In this document: in pieces, positions 63,944 through 64,000 of the stretch
Layout of the letters: each line of letters begins with the position of its first letter
Position numbering within the stretch: the stretch's first letter is position 1
Source: Campylobacter concisus
GTDB taxonomy: Bacteria > Campylobacterota > Campylobacteria > Campylobacterales > Campylobacteraceae
Direction of reading: 5' to 3'
Length of the DNA stretch: 64,000 nucleotides
Assembly: GCF_003048575.1 (NCBI RefSeq)
Contig: NZ_PIRZ01000003.1
Span: 203,338-267,337, forward strand
The notes under the pieces: generated by a model
Seen by the model: only the letters and a program-made list of their open reading frames with translations
Told to the model about the DNA's origin: nothing
Databases searched by the model: none
Translations under genes and position numbers: made by a program

Positions 63944-64000
63944 GATTAAAATTTATATTTACTACAAAATCTTGCAAGTATTAATCTAGCTATATAAATT

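Overview
The window reads as a continuous piece of a Campylobacter chromosome. The DNA is AT-rich with many AAATTT-type words, genes are packed with ATGA overlaps, TTG starts are common, and several neighbourhoods match what I recall from C. jejuni (tsaD-pgp1-dxr-cdsA, the dynamin pair DLP1/DLP2, flgS next to a DUF234-like gene, frdCAB). Gene content fits the C. concisus group; the species is an inference. I saw no rRNA, tRNA, CRISPR array, insertion sequence or prophage. Most genes are chromosomal core genes.

Layout. 1-2.1 kb: the 3' part of pnp and a tandem universal stress protein. 2.4-6.7 kb: dnaE and a small gene of unknown role. 6.7-9.2 kb (minus): a DUF234-like protein, the flagellar sensor kinase FlgS and a nicotinamidase-like hydrolase. 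9.3-13.4 kb: thiD and thiE lie between two paralogous PLP enzymes resembling cysteine desulfurases. 13.4-15.5 kb: divergent rodA and a pseudouridine synthase. 15.5-20.5 kb: a fibronectin type III lipoprotein split by a +1 frame change, then trmB, ftsE, ftsX and an EnvC-like murein hydrolase activator. 20.6-29.3 kb: pyrH, rpoZ, relA/spoT, tyrS, a nitronate monooxygenase-like protein, the amidase that EnvC-type proteins would switch on, and mnmC.

29.4-36.5 kb is the transport and sensing section: putP (minus), an amino-acid ABC transporter (permease, ATPase, lipoprotein binding protein), a possible small-protein transcription unit, a NIT-domain chemoreceptor and a second, orphan binding protein. 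36.6-43.6 kb: an M16 peptidase, a degenerate repeat, an unknown protein behind a sigma-28-like promoter, a small monooxygenase and a Tat-exported molybdopterin reductase. 43.6-53 kb (minus): DLP2/DLP1, then tsaD, pgp1, uraA, dxr, cdsA. 53-64 kb: an Mrr-type restriction enzyme divergent from a tiny membrane protein, frdCAB, lgt, a YigZ-family protein, then galU, pgi, a DUF1287 protein and an ABC-F ATPase.

Main points for a second look: (1) the frame break in the FN3 lipoprotein sits on a Shine-Dalgarno-like element, three bases, a CCC codon and a UAA stop, the same geometry as the programmed +1 frameshift site of prfB; (2) an uncharacterised 301-residue protein has a close match to a sigma-28 promoter; (3) a 62-codon ORF with a strong ribosome site is boxed between two hairpin terminators; (4) frdA and part of frdB are patchily GC-rich, suggesting recombination; (5) a perfect inverted repeat lies on the -35 region of the frd promoter; (6) the divergent mrr/small-membrane-protein pair has a promoter that predicts a leaderless message. 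Many of the shape and division genes (rodA, ftsEX, envC, amiA, pgp1) fall in this one window.
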